Shown: positions 1 to 11,470, counted from the stretch's first letter. The stretch is 64,000 nucleotides of DNA from Megaleporinus macrocephalus (GCA_021613375.1 CM038720.1:12741962-12805961), one strand, 5' to 3'. The notes: generated from the letters alone by a model not told the origin. A program made the numbers and translations.

Positions 1-162
1 TTATTGCCGTTCTAAACCAAATACAGTTCAACCATCCACGCGACCTGTGAAACTGACTGCATAATCACACAACAAAAGAAACTATTTACAGCACTTTTTG
101 TTACTCACCTAATGAGATATGTTGTTTGCTTATTATGTTGTTTATCTTATGTTGTTTGCCAG

Positions 163-684
163 CTACCAAGTGGTGGATGTCAGGTTGAAGTGCAGAAAGT
201 TGTAAACGGAGGTCTGGCTTAACATAAAGCCTATTCCTGTATTTGGTCCAGCCTTTGCTATAAGCTGCGCAACATGGTAGGAAGCCTCAACAGCTTTAGC
301 ATTATCGGTTCCAGAGCAAGCTAATTCAAGGGTCTTTTCCCTGCTTTGGTCTTCTTTAAGTTTGTTCTCAAAAAAATCCACAGCTTTAGATGCAAACTCG
401 CTGTGTTTAGTCTCCAAATGTCGACGTAACTTGGTTGGCTTCAACGCTTCATTTGCCAAGACCTCCGAACACACAACACAGAGTGGTAGCAGCTCGTTTT
501 CTGTTCCTGTGCTTGTGAAGCCTAGTGCTAGATACTCACTGCTGTATTTTCTTCTTTTCGATTTATGCTTGCTTTTCTCGGTTCTCTCAGTAAGAGATAC
601 AGTAGCTGCTTCACTTGTAGATGGTCCAGCTTCGGGGTCTTTTGTTGTCAAAGACCCTGTTTCATTTATCCATGATGTGTACAC
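163..684 (-). pseudogene. 5' fragment of a hAT-type BED zinc-finger transposase
   Basis: The 173-residue minus-strand frame begins with a low-complexity Ser/Thr/Glu segment, then a basic patch (KSKRRKY, about residues 42-47) and a C2H2 BED-type finger: C69, C72, H89 and H94, with the helix LRRHLETKH. This arrangement is typical of the N-terminus of hAT transposases of the ZBED5/FAM200/SCAND3 type, where the BED finger binds transposon DNA. Residues to about 145 (ending LIAKAGPN) fit the family. The last 25 residues do not, and the RNase H-like catalytic core and C-terminal dimerisation region are missing. I infer a truncated, non-functional copy interrupted near position 240. A domesticated gene is less likely, because no catalytic or dimerisation part is visible nearby. 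Confidence 0.6.
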
Positions 685-1101
685 AAGACAACAGCTTCAC
701 TCAAACTGAAGTAGCTAACTAACTAGCTAGTTAATCCACTAGCTAGCGCTGCGTGTCATGTGACTGTACTACACCAAACCAATCAACAAACTCAAACTAA
801 ACACGTCTTGTTTTGCAAATAAACAAACTAAATATGCTGAACTATCTATTTATTGGAGAAAAAATACATAGCAAAAAAACAAACACAAATGACTTTTACA
901 GTTGCACAGTGCGCGCTTACGGTGTTGCCAGGTGACACGAAGAAGACATGGTTTGATGGCACGGTTGACTAAATAGAGAAAGGGAGAGAGCATAAGAAGA
1001 GAAGAGACGGGTCAGAGAAAACTATACACAGTGTCTAAAGTCTACTGTAAAACTAGCCGAGGGAGCCGTTACTGAGCGTTAACCTGAAGAAAGACGTGGC
1101 T
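685..1101. other. Upstream flank of the hAT fragment; no gene seen
   Basis: AT-rich sequence lying 5' of the minus-strand hAT fragment. It contains CTAGC-rich short repeats near 715-748 and no convincing open frame. It may include the original promoter and 5' end of the hAT element, but I could not define a terminal repeat. Confidence 0.3.
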
Positions 1102-1223
1102 GAAGTTAGCTTCTTATGTAAATTCCCCGTTCCACCTTAAATGATGCAGCAGTTACAGACGCCAGAATGTAACTTCTATACCACTTAAGGTGGAACGGGG
1201 AATTAAAATAAGAAGCTAACTTC
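1102..1223. repeat. Long imperfect palindrome (39-bp arms)
   Basis: Positions 1102-1140 and 1185-1223 are reverse complements at 37 of 39 positions, separated by a 44-bp loop. Both arms contain the block TTCCCCGTTCCACCTTAA or its complement. The shape is that of a very short foldback element or of two transposon termini with the interior deleted. A related motif, TTAAGTGGAACGGG, occurs alone near 55241, so the arm sequence is dispersed. Confidence 0.75.
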
Positions 1224-1270
1224 AGAAAGCAAGCAACTGAGCTTTCCCAGCAAACTGATGGCGAGTCTGA

Positions 1271-2800
1271 GTAGTTATGGTTATATGTAATGGCTAGTTA
1301 AGAAAGTAAATCAGTGTGATGGTGAGTTGAGATGAAGGCTAGTAAAGCGTGTATGTTAGTTATGGTTATATGTAATGGCTAGTTAAGAAAGTAAATCAAT
1401 GTGATGGAGAGTTGAGATGAAGGCTAGTAAAGCGTGTATGTTAGTTATGGTTATATGTAATGGCTAGTTAAGAAAGTAAGTCAGTGTGATGGCGAGTTGA
1501 GATGAAGGCTAGTAAAGCGTGTATGTTAGTTATGGTTATATGTAATGGCTAGTTAAGAAAGTAAGTCAGTGTGATGGTGAGTTGAGATGAAGGCTAGTAA
1601 AGCGTGTATGTTAGTTATGGTTATATGTAATGGCTAGTTAAGAAAGTAAGTCAGTGTGATGGAGAGTTGAGATGAAGGCTAGTAAAGCGTGTATGTTAGT
1701 TATGGTTATAAGTAATGGCTAGTTAAGAAAGTAAGTCAGTGTGATGGTGAGTTGAGATGAAGGCTAGTAAAGCGTGTATGTTAGTTATGGTTATATGTAA
1801 TGGCTAGTTAAGAAAGTAAGTCAGTGTGCTGGTGAGCTGAGATGAAGGCTAGTAAAGCGTGTATGTTAGTTATGGTTATATGTAATGACTACTTAAGAAA
1901 GTAAGTCAGTGTGCTGGAGAGTTGAGATGAAGGCTAGTAAAGCGTGTATGTTAGTTATGGTTATATGTAATGGCTAATCAAGAAAGTAAGTCAGTGTGAT
2001 GGTGAGTTGAGATGAAGGCTAGTAAAGCGTGTATGTTAGTTATGGTTATATGTAATGGCTAATCAAGAAAGTAAGTCAGTGTGATGGAGAGTTGAGATGA
2101 AGGCTAGTAAAGCGTGTATGTTAGTTATGGTTATATGTAATGACTAGTTAAGAAAGTAAGTCAGTGTGATGGTGAGTTGAGATGAAGGCTAGTAAAGCGT
2201 GTATGTTAGTTATGGTTATATGTAATGGCTAATCAAGAAAGTAAGTCAGTGTGATGGAGAGTTGAGATGAAGGCTAGTAAAGCGTGTATGTTAGTTATGG
2301 TTATATGTAATGACTAGTTATGAAAGTAAGTCAGTGTGATGGTGAGCTGAGATGAAGGCTAGTAAAGCGTGTATGTTAGTTATGGTTATATGTAATGACT
2401 ACTTAAGAAAGTAAGTCAGTGTGATGGCGAGTTGAGATGAAGGCTAGTAAAGCGTGTATGTTAGTTATGGTTATATGTAATGGCTAGTTAAGAAAGTAAG
2501 TCAGTGTGATGGTGAGTTGAGATGAAGGCTAGCAAAGTGTGTTAGTTATGGTTATATGTAATGACTAGTAAAGCATGTATGTTAGTTATGGTTATATGTA
2601 ATGACTAGTTAAGAAAGTAAGTCAGTGTGATGGTGAGTTGAGATGAAGGCTAGTAAAGCGTGTATGTTAGTTATGGTTATATGTAATGACTAGTTAAGAA
2701 AGTAAGTCAGTGTGATGGTGAGTTGAGATGAAGGCTAGTAAAGTGTGTTAGTTATGGTTATATGTAATGGATAGTTAAGAAAGTAGGTTAATGGCAAGTT
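1271..2800. repeat. 85-bp minisatellite, about 18 units
   Basis: The motif TTATGGTTATATGTAATG recurs at 1275, 1360, 1445 and onward, giving an 85-bp period. Units differ at a few diagnostic sites (GGCTAGTTAAG, GGCTAATCAAG or GACTAGTTAAG; GGTGAG, GGAGAG or GGCGAG). Two consecutive A-B dimers of 170 bp are seen at about 2041-2380, and a variant pair (GTGAGCTGAG followed by GACTACTTAAG) recurs 510 bp apart (1831 and 2341). A shortened unit lies near 2530-2580. No spacers and no coding capacity. Confidence 0.95.
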
Positions 2801-2930
2801 CTGTCCCTACATTATCTAAGCACAAGAAGATAGACCCCTCACACATCCTTTTTCCTCACAGTGATGCATAAAATACACAGCAAACTAAATATCATGTGGT
2901 ATAAGCAACAATTTGGAGCCTAAAATGCAC

Positions 2931-2996
2931 CAGATTAATCGATGAAATAATCGATAGAATACTCGATTACTAAAATAATCGATAGCTGCAGCCCTA
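2931..2996 (-). mobile_element. hAT-like terminal fragment
   Basis: On the minus strand this reads AGGGCTGCAGCTATCGATTA followed by several TCGATTA/AATCGA motifs, the dispersed terminal sequence found on many hAT-superfamily elements in fish genomes. Only one end is present and no transposase is visible, so it is a fragment. Confidence 0.55.
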
Positions 2997-3943
2997 CTCG
3001 TAACACCACTTTGTACCTGGATAGGCAATGGAGTAACGGCAGTCCAACAAGAGAGGATGAAGAAGTAACACTGCAGCCCCGTGCCGTATTCTAAGCTCTT
3101 GTCAACCATGTTGAAGGTGCAGCTCTTGATCGTTTAAGGACAGATAACCAATGAAAGGAAGAGTAAATGCAACCACGGCTGAAACTGCTCTTCATTCCAG
3201 ACAAGATTATAAATTTGGCAGCAAACTAAAAGAAGCAAAACAGCTCTTTGGATGTTTGATGCTGAATTTGCAGCATGTCTTCTAGACTGATAAGAACTGA
3301 AGATGACAAAAGAGGGCATTTTCTAGCAGTATGTTGCCCCCTATTGTTGGAAGTATGAAGTCACAAGTTGAAGTTAATTTTTGCTCTACTTCATTCTAAT
3401 ATAACCCAGACATTGCTGTCAAAACTGTTTTAAATACTAAACATAACCCCTTAAACCATTTCTAAGTCATAAGACAGTCATAATAAACGATCAGTAATGA
3501 AATAGAAGTGGCGTTACTGTAACACACTTGAGGTTGTGCTGTACTGTGAGGTACTGGCATGATTTCTGCTTCACTGCGACCAGTATGTCACAATTCGGCA
3601 CTCCCTCTGGGGTGATATTGCATAAGTGATACGTATAAATTATTCCGTAACTGCTACGAAACCAATATGTAAGTTATGTAGTTATGCAGGGGAGGAATTG
3701 AAGTGTGAGCCCACATACAGGGTCCCTGCAGTCAAACAGCTAAAGGAATATTCGGATAGATCATTACAGTGTCTTGCTTTCATAAGTCCAGCAGAGCAAG
3801 TGCTAAAAAGATAATGAGACTTCTGGGTCCGAGCAAGTCTCTGTGGTCACCGCGGTGCGTTTTAGATGGGAAAGTATGTCAGTTTCTGAGAAGATCTTTC
3901 TGCCTTTCATGTTTATTTCCTTGCTTTTAAACACTGGTATGTA
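2997..3943. other. Gene-free stretch with a dispersed repeat
   Basis: No recognisable gene. Positions about 3225-3345 (AGAAGCAAAACAGCTC, then GCAGCATGTCTTCTAGACTG) match, with differences, about 5505-5632, so this part is an interspersed repeat. A 62-residue open frame at 3626-3814 on the plus strand resembles nothing I know and is probably chance. Confidence 0.4.
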
Positions 3944-3985
3944 CAGTGTCAGTCAATAGTTTGGGCACACTTTTGACTGGCACTG
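3944..3985. repeat. Collapsed Tc1-type terminal inverted repeats
   Basis: The 42-bp segment starts CAGTGTCAGTCAATAGTTTG and ends TTTTGACTGGCACTG, which are near reverse complements. The sequence resembles Tc1/mariner ends (CAGTNCCAGTCAAAAGTTT) common in fish. It looks like two termini with almost no interior. It is followed directly by a TA/TG microsatellite. Confidence 0.5.
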
Positions 3986-3986
3986 C

Positions 3987-4030
<44 letters not shown>

Positions 4031-4031
4031 T
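3986..4031. repeat. (AT)n(GT)n microsatellite
   Basis: A run of AT dinucleotides to about 4012 followed by GT dinucleotides to about 4031. Confidence 0.95.
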
Positions 4032-4912
4032 TATAATAGTTATAACTACATTTTCAGCTTATGATGTTTAAAGCTTAATATGTTTATATGGTGCCTATGT
4101 AAAGAAAAATATTTCTAAAAAACATTGAAAATGTATATAATAAATGATATGCATATTTGTTTTTATTTAACACCCAAAACCTGTTTTTCAGAATAAGATC
4201 CCAGCAGAAAAGCAGCTCATGTGGCTCCTTATGAAGCTGTTGGCTAGAAAAGTTTGTAAAAAGAGGTTAATTTGTAAAAGAAACACGATTTTAGTCTGTT
4301 TTTTCAGTCTGGTTTTTCAGTCGCCAACTGTTTTTTGAAGGCAGCCGACAAAAACCTCTGCTCGGAGGCAAATCAGCGATCACTCGGCGCTCGCTCAGTC
4401 GTGTAGTGTGAACGGCTGACAGACACTCACCAAGCCGCTGCTGAGTGCTCGCCAACTAATCGCAGGTGCCCAGCAAACATCTAGCATGTTTAATATCTTG
4501 GCCAGTCGGCGACTGTGAGTCAACAGCAGCGTCTAGCTACAGCCAACGGGATCACGTAGAGACAGAACCGCGTCACCGTTCATAAAATCTTTCTGTGGCT
4601 GCGAGCAACACGTACGTTTTCGTTGATAAAATATTTACCTTCAACTCTCTCTGCAGAACAGACAGTCCCCATGCCTTTATCCATCTCCTCCTCCATATTT
4701 GCTCTTTTTCTTCTTTCATTTGTCGCTGCAGATCAACGCAGTAACGACTTGTATTGCTTGTTTGCTGACATCTGTTTTGGACGTCACATACGTTCAGTTC
4801 TAACAAGAATTTAGTTTTTGTGTGTTGTCTCGTGACAAAAAAACATGTTTTTGCACAGCAGCCAGATGAGTCAGCGGTTCCCCAGAGTGAAAATCGTGTA
4901 ATTCGAATTCTG
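4032..4912. other. Gene-free stretch
   Basis: AT-rich at first, then more GC-rich from about 4330 to 4560. The minus-strand open frame at 4573-4962 (129 residues) has no recognisable domain and runs into the neighbouring hAT-derived repeat, so I do not call it a gene. Confidence 0.35.
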
Positions 4913-5480
4913 TATTCTGGTCCAGGAATAATTCCAAAAGACGTTGTCCAATGCGGCCCCAAACTGATAAACTATTGAGAATGATTTATTTCTGACAGTG
5001 TTTATTTTAAGCGGCGGAGTTTAAAGTTTATTTAAAGTGGCTTTGCGGCTTAGTGAACTCACAGACCAATCACGTGTGTTGTAAAATCAGCAAAGGCGCT
5101 CAGCCAATCAGATCTCTGCATATTCTGGAGTGCAGCATACACACAGGAGAGGTACGAAACGAGAAGCAGCAGGCGGAGAGTAAAGCGAGTCAGAAAGAAT
5201 AACATGCTCTAGAAAGAAAAAGAAAAGTGGATGGGGAAATCCGACTGGGAAATGGAGAAACATATATGTTTATTCTTCCCACATGCAGCTCCAAACCAAC
5301 AGCTCCAAATATGAAACTGAGTTAACAAGTAGACTGCACGCTTTATTTACTTGTTGGATAAATAAACACTTTATGATGCACTTTTTTCAAAAGCATTCTG
5401 TTTTTTTAATGTAAAAAAAACATGTTTTTGAGTTTTAAAAATAATTCATTCAGTTCAGCATTTAAACAGTAAATATTGGT
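4913..5480 (+). mobile_element. hAT MITE copy, decayed ends
   Basis: The body matches the two bounded copies at 25499-26054 (inverted) and 43368-44137. Shared blocks include ACGTTGTCCAATGCGG, TGTTTATTTTAAGCGGCGGA, ACCAATCACGTG, GCCAATCAGATC and the stretch ending AGTCAGAAAGAATAACATG. The expected terminus CAGRGGTCACTAATAGG is not visible at the left side, where sequence begins near GGTCCAGGAATAATTCC. No coding capacity is seen, so it is non-autonomous. Confidence 0.7.
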
Positions 5481-5504
5481 AAAAAATACAAAAAGAAGTG
5501 ACAG

Positions 5505-5640
5505 AAATAGAAGCAAAACAGCTAATTGGACATTTGAAGCTGAATTTGTAGCATGTCTTTTAGACTGGTATTAACTGAGGAGGACGAAGGAGGGTCTGGG
5601 CATTTTTTCTAGCAATATGTTGACCAATAATAAATTCATG
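5505..5640 (+). repeat. Interspersed repeat fragment
   Basis: AGAAGCAAAACAGCTAATTG through AGCAATATGTTGACC matches about 3225-3345 with scattered substitutions. The class is unknown. It directly follows the hAT MITE body. Confidence 0.55.
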
Positions 5641-5935
5641 GTCGGGGGTCTGCCCTGAGTCAGTGTGTGCAAAACGGTGTCTGTCGGTCGAGCAGAAGTT
5701 TAGTAGACTGGTGTGTAGTTTTCCATTCTATTCATTTTCTATAGAAAATATTCCAGGAAAAAAATATGTTGTTTTCCAGAATCCGTGCATCCAATCAAAA
5801 AGCTGTACACAAGCCCGAATCTCACATTCAGACCAGACAATCTAAGTTGGAACAGTGGTGTTATTTTGAAAACTGCGGCACAAGTTACGAGGAAGATCTG
5901 TCAGAAAGCAAAGGTGAATAAAAATATAGTTGAGC
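5641..5935 (+). repeat. Interspersed repeat, copy 1 (also at 11175-11470)
   Basis: Blocks such as CAATCAAAAAGCTGTACACAA, TTGGAACAGTGGTG and AGATCTGTCAGAAAGCAAA are repeated, diverged, at about 11175-11470. A piece appears inverted at about 6045-6100 (TTTGCTTTCTGCCAGATCTT). Element class is not recognised. Confidence 0.55.
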
Positions 5936-7084
5936 AATTATAATAAGAATTGCATGGATAGTCCAGACGTTTTGTTTTGAGAATGCTGGCAGCTTTTTTT
6001 CAATTTTCCTATTATAGTTTATATTCCTATTGTTATTTATTTTTTGCTTTCTGCCAGATCTTCGCCGCGTAACTCACCCCACAGATTTTTTCAGGTTTTT
6101 TTTCCCATATAGAATGAATAGGATAGAAAAGTGCACGCCAATCTACTAAACTTCTGCCTGACCGAAAGACAACATTACACATATACTGATATTCAGGAGG
6201 GACCACAAATGCATTATTGGTTCGACCTGCACTCATCTGCATCTGTCTTTTTTAGAGTCCTATTCATTTTCAGGCACATTATGATTTCATTTAATCTACA
6301 GCCTCCAAATTGCATGTTCTCAATCAAGGAAGGTCCCCAAGCTTTAATCCACAGAAATACTGACCTGCACTCCTCTATTTGTTGTTCATGCGTAACCATC
6401 CCATGTTTCCTTTTCTCAGTAACATCTCAGTTACTAAACCTTAACATCACTGAACGTTTGGGATTACTGGGATCATGGGAAGCAGAAAATACAACCAGTT
6501 TGAAAGACTCCTGAAAAGAGTATGTAGTTAATGTCTGCTTAGACATTAACGAAAATCATTATTCTTTATGGCCAATACTTTGATTTCTTTGCAGCCAATT
6601 AGCAAAGCTCACTATGTGTGGGTTGACTAAATGCTCACACATTAACACATGTTCGGTATATTTCTTAGCCAAGCATGAAACATATTCAAAACAATTTGTG
6701 ACTCTTAACTAAACTGGCATTTTAACCCCCCTACTAAAAAAAACAATTTCCTCTTTAAATAATAGGAAAATCAAATAGAGTGCTACGCCACTGGAACTGG
6801 CTATTTAGCACAATGAGTCATGCATAATTACGCTATGACATTTTGCTATATGTGTCGCAGCAGCATTTAAATACAGTGCGAGTGCACTTAACTGACTCAC
6901 CTTATTAATCTCATAAAATTGCAAAACAGATCAGTCAATTCCAAAATAATAAACTGCTTTACCGCTTGAAGCTATGAACACCTGGTTCCATTCCTGCAGC
7001 CCTTATATTACCAGTTATACAACTTACTAATATTATCATGTATATTGTTAGAAATCAGGTTTTGTAAAATATCTCCAATGTTTA
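5936..7084. other. Gene-free, partly repetitive stretch
   Basis: Contains the inverted copy of the preceding repeat at about 6045-6100. The 127-residue plus-strand frame at 6131-6514 has no recognised domain. From 6550 to 7080 the DNA is AT-rich and I see nothing identifiable. Confidence 0.35.
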
Positions 7085-7330
7085 ACTCATTACTGCCTGG
7101 TCGTTACACCCTGCCCTGTTCCTGCCTCTCTCATAATCTTGCCCTCATGCTCTTTCCATGTGCTTCTGTTTATTTTGGCCTCCCTGTCTCCGCCCCCTGG
7201 TCACACCCCTCACCTCTTTCTTGTTTGTGGTGTCTCCCCGTTCCAGGTGTTTCTTATCCCTCTTTGTGTATTTATACCCCTCTGTTTGCTCCTAGTCTCA
7301 GTGGGCATTTGTGAACATGTGTGATTGTGA
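7085..7330 (+). mobile_element. LTR-like C/T-rich fragment
   Basis: C/T-rich sequence with phrases such as CCATGTGCTTCTGTTTAT and CACCTCTTTCTTGTTTGTGG that recur, reversed and diverged, at about 57575-57965. This composition, followed by TATTTATACCCCTCTGTTTG, resembles solo LTRs of fish LTR retrotransposons. Boundaries are not defined. Confidence 0.35.
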
Positions 7331-7423
7331 TTGTGGATTTTGAATGTTAATGTGTGATTGTACTATGTGTAAGTAGGCTGCTCCGTTTATGTTCTCTTGG
7401 TTCTCAGGTTCTGTTTCTCAGCA

Positions 7424-7632
7424 TCAAATCAAATCAACTTTTATTTGTCACATATATATATACGGTACAAGCTAACAGTGAAGTTGCTTTGACAACTGCC
7501 CGCTTACATTAAACAATAAGATAACATAAAGATAGAATATAAAAATATATTATATTGAAATATAAAAATACATAAAGATGAGAGTAAGATGAAATAAAAA
7601 CTAAATGAGATGAAATATATATTTTGAGATCA
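7424..7632 (-). mobile_element. 3' end of a LINE (L2-like tail)
   Basis: On the minus strand the segment ends ATGTGACAAATAAAAGTTGA followed by TTTGATTTGATG. A polyadenylation-like AATAAA before a short TTGAT repeat is the 3' signature of L2-type LINEs in fish. Only the non-coding tail is present, and a Tc1-like element abuts it at 7633. Confidence 0.5.
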
Positions 7633-8478
7633 TACACTATATTGCCTTTACACACATATGAACTGGAGTGACATCTCATTCTTAATGCATAGTGTTTTAT
7701 ATGATATCGGCCCACCCTTTGCAGCTATGACAGCTTTAACTCTTCTGGGAAGTCTCTCCACACAGTTTAGGAGTGTGTTTATGGGAATTTTTGATCGTTC
7801 TTTAAGAAGCACATCTGTGTGGTCAAACACTGATGTTGGACGAGATGGCCTGGTTCGCAGTCTCCACTGTAATTCATCCCAAAGGTGTTTGGCAACCACC
7901 AAACCCAGACTGGTCCACCAGTTTGATTTGTCACTCCAGAGAACATGTCTCCACTGCGTCTCTAGAGTCCAGTGGCGGCATGCTACACACTACTGCATTG
8001 CGCTTGGTGATGTAAAGCTTGGGTGCAGCTGTTTACCCATAGAAGTCCATTCCATGAAGCTCTCTACGCTCTGTTCTGGAGCTAATCTGAAGGCCACATG
8101 AAGTTTAGAGGTCTGTAGTGATCGACTCTGCAGAAAGTTGGTGATCTCTATGCGCTTCAGCATTCGCTGACCCCGCTCTGTCATTTTACGTAGCTAGCAC
8201 TTCTTGGCTGAGTTGCCGTCATTCACAATCGCTTCCACTTTGTTATAACACCACTGATAGTCCACTGTGGAATATTTAGTAGTGAGGTGGCATCCTATCA
8301 CGGTATTACGCTGGAGTTCACTGAGCTCCTGAGAGCGACCCATTCTTTCACTAATGTTTCTAGAAGCAGGCTGCATGACTAGGTGCTGGTTTTATACACC
8401 TAAGGCCATGGAAGTGATTGGAACACCTGAATTCAATTAATTGAATGGGTGACTGAATACTTTTGGCAATATAGTGTA
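7633..8478 (-). mobile_element. Tc1-like transposon, internally deleted
   Basis: The left end TACACTATATTGCC and right end GGCAATATAGTGTA are inverted repeats, and TA dinucleotides at 7633-7634 and 8477-8478 fit the TA target duplication of Tc1/mariner elements. At 846 bp it is much shorter than the roughly 1.2-1.6 kb of full-length Tc1 elements, and the transposase remnant inside is broken. A second deleted copy of the same subfamily lies at 15819-16196. Confidence 0.85.
7648..8350 (-). pseudogene. Tc1-like transposase, decayed
   Basis: Read 5' to 3' on the minus strand, three out-of-register pieces remain. At about 8194-8350 is an N-terminal helix-turn-helix start resembling MGRSQELSELQRNTVIGCH. 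At about 7990-8184 is MTERGQRMLKRI with LQTSKLHVAFRLAPEQSVES, the end of the DNA-binding region. At 7648-7902 is the C-terminus HLWDELQWRLRTRPSRPTSV through LPRRVKAVIAAKGGPISY. The central catalytic region with the first two aspartates is gone. Where the family has NPIEHLWDEL, the copy reads VVAKHLWDEL, so the third catalytic Glu is Lys. It cannot encode active transposase. Family assignment is strong; plus-strand frames here are antisense shadows. Confidence 0.85.
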
Positions 8479-8481
8479 CAT

Positions 8482-8630
8482 CACTGTTCAAGGAAAAATA
8501 TGTATCTCCATTTTTGGCTATTTTTATATACCTGTATAATTTGAACTTGGCAGCTGATCTTTTATCAGTTTCATGATGGACCAATAAAAATGCTCATGAA
8601 TTTTAAAGATACTTTTTTCCTTGAACAGTG
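8482..8630. mobile_element. Small foldback MITE
   Basis: CACTGTTCAAGGAAAAA at the left and TTTTTTCCTTGAACAGTG at the right form terminal inverted repeats about 17 bp long around a 149-bp non-coding body. The body (TGTATCTCCATTTTTGGCTA, GATGGACCAATAAAAATGCT) resembles the MITE-like family at 60530-60785 and 63046-63270. It begins three bases after the Tc1-like element. Confidence 0.65.
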
Positions 8631-9884
8631 CTGATGTACTAATATATATAAATATTCAAATAGAAATAGAAAATTGAGAGAAGTTTGCAGAAGGCTGCTG
8701 AATGAAGTGCAGAGTGCCAGATGCGCAAAAAGTGAATGAGAAGAATGAATGTAATGAATGAATACGCAACTAGTGCTTGTTTGTTTTTGTATGTTGGTCT
8801 CAGTGTTTTATGTTTCATCATGGACTCTCCAGTTCTCACCATCTCTGCCTGCACTCTGCCTCCTGGCCATGTTAACCTGGACTCCAATAAACAGACTTTG
8901 CATATGTGGCATATATATCTGCCTTCCCCGCCTGCTCAATCAATCATCACTCTGGTGTTGCTATATGGAAACAATGATGTTTTCTTTTTTTGCCTGACTG
9001 CAATATAAGCAACATAAATAAAGCAATATAAATGTATATTACTCATTTCCTTCGTGAAACTGAAGTGGCTTTATATCATTGCTGTCCAAAAAAAAAGCAT
9101 GTCCTTCTTTTCTACATCAATTGATCATTTGGGGATGTTTTGCCGAAGAGAACAACAAGCTACGGCAGTCTGTTGTGGGATTTCCAGATCAGGCAATCTG
9201 CAAGTTATTTCTTTTAATTTTTTTTTTTTCTCTTTTAATTTTGCCAATTCTCGAACATGCTTTTTCACGTGTGTTTCATAATTCATGCACTAAATTAGAA
9301 CTGATGTCTGTTGTTGGTTTGGTAGTAAAAACTAAGCAAGCCAGCGAATAAATCTAAGCGAAAGGCTTGTCACGATGGATATGACTTGTTATTGGATTTT
9401 TAATTATCCTGCATTATTGGGTAGATTACAGAGTATTAACACAACATGGTCACTTTGCATTTGGAAAATTATTTATAACTCCGAATGTGCAGTGGAATTG
9501 GAGACAATCCATGGATTTCGCCCAAAAACACAGACTTTATTCATGCACGGCTTAAAAATGAAAGTGACTTAAATGTGTGATTAGTCTGGGGGCGGGGATG
9601 TGAATTAACATACCTTTGAATGACTGATCAAATAATTGTAGAGACACGGAGCTCTCGGGAAGATGAGCGGTTTTGGCTGATGGTCCACCCTCGGATCACA
9701 TCTGAGGGACGTCATAGATGGCTCTTCATCCACTCGCTGCATCTCCGCCGTGAATTCAGACTCTTTTTAGCTCTCTGTCCTTTCATGCTACCAGTAACAG
9801 GTGAGTGCTCAGATGCTCCAGAACAGACGCCAACCTCATCTCTGTTGTTACAATGCGAGGCTGTCTGACGTTATAAAGATTATA
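8631..9884. other. Gene-free stretch, partly repetitive
   Basis: No gene recognised. ATTGCTGTCCAAAAAAAAAG near 9078 resembles the start of the MITE family found at 60.5 and 63-64 kb. Positions about 9650-9885 match 10470-10640 and 11790-11885 and belong to the LTR-like repeat described at 10255. Confidence 0.35.
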
Positions 9885-10195
9885 TCTATCATCTTCTGCA
9901 TCTATCATCTTCTGCTTTATCCCGCTAGTCTGGGTCACAGGGGGCTGGAGCTAATCCCAGGATCACTCAGCAAAGACGGGGTACACCATGGACAGGTCGC
10001 CAGTCCATTGCATGACCAAAACACATTCACACCTATGGACAGTTTAGAGTGAGCGATCAGCCTAACATGCATGTGTTTGAACTGTGGGAGGAAACCGGAG
10101 TACCTAGAGGAAACACACTGGGCCGGACCGGGAATCCAACCCGGATCGTCTTGCTGTGAGGTGACAGTGCTGACCACTACACCACTGTGCTGCTG
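9885..10195 (-). mobile_element. V-SINE-like tRNA-derived SINE
   Basis: On the minus strand the head reads GTGTAGTGGTCAGCACTGTC with a Pol III B-box-like GGTTGGATTCC. The central block CGGTTTCCTCCCACAGTTCA and ACACATGCATGTTAGG is the conserved segment of V-SINEs such as zebrafish DANA. The 3' part GGGATAAAGCAGAAGATGAT is shared with the copy at 50263. SINEs are transcribed by RNA polymerase III and moved by LINE enzymes. This is the most complete of four copies in the window. Confidence 0.8.
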
Positions 10196-10254
10196 GTTCA
10201 TTATTTCAGTCTTCCTAAAATATTACAAATACCTGAATAGCGATTTTGGTATTT

Positions 10255-10640
10255 GAATACATGGGTCATGGAAATAACTTCAAAACAAATAATGAGTTAA
10301 CAAGTTAAGACATGTTTCAAATATTTCTTACATACCGTGCCCCGGTCATCTGTGAGTCTAAGACAGATGACCGTCATATAGTTTATGACTCAGCAGAACC
10401 TGTTGTTTTATAGCAGGAACCTTCCAAATCTGCCACAAGCCCAGAAGACAACGACCTGGACATCATCGATGGCTCCTCATCAACTCACTGTATCTCTGCC
10501 GTTAACTCTTTTCAGCTCTACGCCAATTCATCTCTGTCCTTTTACGCTTCCAATAACAGGCAAGTGCTCCAACCAGACACCAACCTCATCTCCATTGTTA
10601 CAATGCGAGGCTGTCTGACGATATAAAGATTATGCCATTA
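10255..10640 (+). repeat. LTR-like interspersed repeat, copy 1
   Basis: Shares a series of blocks with about 11560-12150 and 13020-13330: TAATGAGTTAACAAGTTAA, GAAGACAACGACCTGGACAT, GATGGCTCCTCATCAACTC. Its last part (ACAATGCGAGGCTGTCTGAC) also occurs at 9850-9880. The family looks like LTR or other retroelement debris; no coding region is attached. Confidence 0.5.
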
Positions 10641-11032
10641 TGAAGATGCTACGAAGGGTCATTGGCTTCTTATTTGAGCATGAGAGAAAAGTCTTTTACT
10701 AAAAAGTCGCTGGATCTTCCAGGACGTACTGCCATCACACCATTAGTACAACTTAAATGGCCCATATCATAGAGAACTGGATTTCTTTTGACTTTTTTTA
10801 AGTAAAACTTTAAAGGGAACCATGTAAAGACCGTTAAACATTCAGTTCTCATTCTGCAGTAGCCTGTTTAGAATTCATCATGAGTTTAATAACACAGCTA
10901 TGAACATATTTCCATATGGCCTCCAATTCTTTCAGTTTTTGTGTGGGATAAGTAACTGCCTCCAGGCTGACCCAGTGACTTAACAGTAGTTAGCAGTTGG
11001 GCTAGTTATATAGCTAATGTCATTGATTTTTG
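10641..11032. other. Gene-free stretch
   Basis: I see no gene or recognised repeat in these about 390 bases. Confidence 0.4.
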
Positions 11033-11033
11033 T

Positions 11034-11080
<47 letters not shown>
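11033..11080. repeat. (AAT)n microsatellite
   Basis: About 15 consecutive AAT trinucleotides. Confidence 0.95.
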
Positions 11081-11174
11081 ATATTAACTAGAAAAGTGCC
11101 TTTCTTAAAAGAAACGCAGGATGGTTATGCAGCTCAAGCAGTGCAAGGAACAAGGGATGAATAAATGACAAGTA

Positions 11175-11470
11175 GAGGAGTGTGGGTCAGTGTGTTTGGG
11201 GACCTGCCCTGAGAAGGAAAAACCAGTTTGGTAGATTTAACAAAACCATAATGTTTGTGTGCACTCAAAAATGAATGGGACTCTATGGGGAATCAGAAAG
11301 AACTGTTCTGGAATCTGTGCCTTCGATCAAAAAGCTCTAAACAAGCTGAATCACACAATCAGACTGAACAATCTAGAGTTGGAACGGTGCTGATATCTTG
11401 AAAACTGTGGGGTGAGTCACGTGGCGAAGATCCGGGAGAAAGCAAAAGTCGAATATCAATATAATTAAAA
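11175..11470 (+). repeat. Interspersed repeat, copy 2 (of 5641-5935)
   Basis: Blocks TCAAAAAGCTCTAAACAAGC, GAACAATCTAGAGTTGGAAC and GGGAGAAAGCAAAAGTCGAA match the copy at 5641-5935. No coding capacity. Confidence 0.55.
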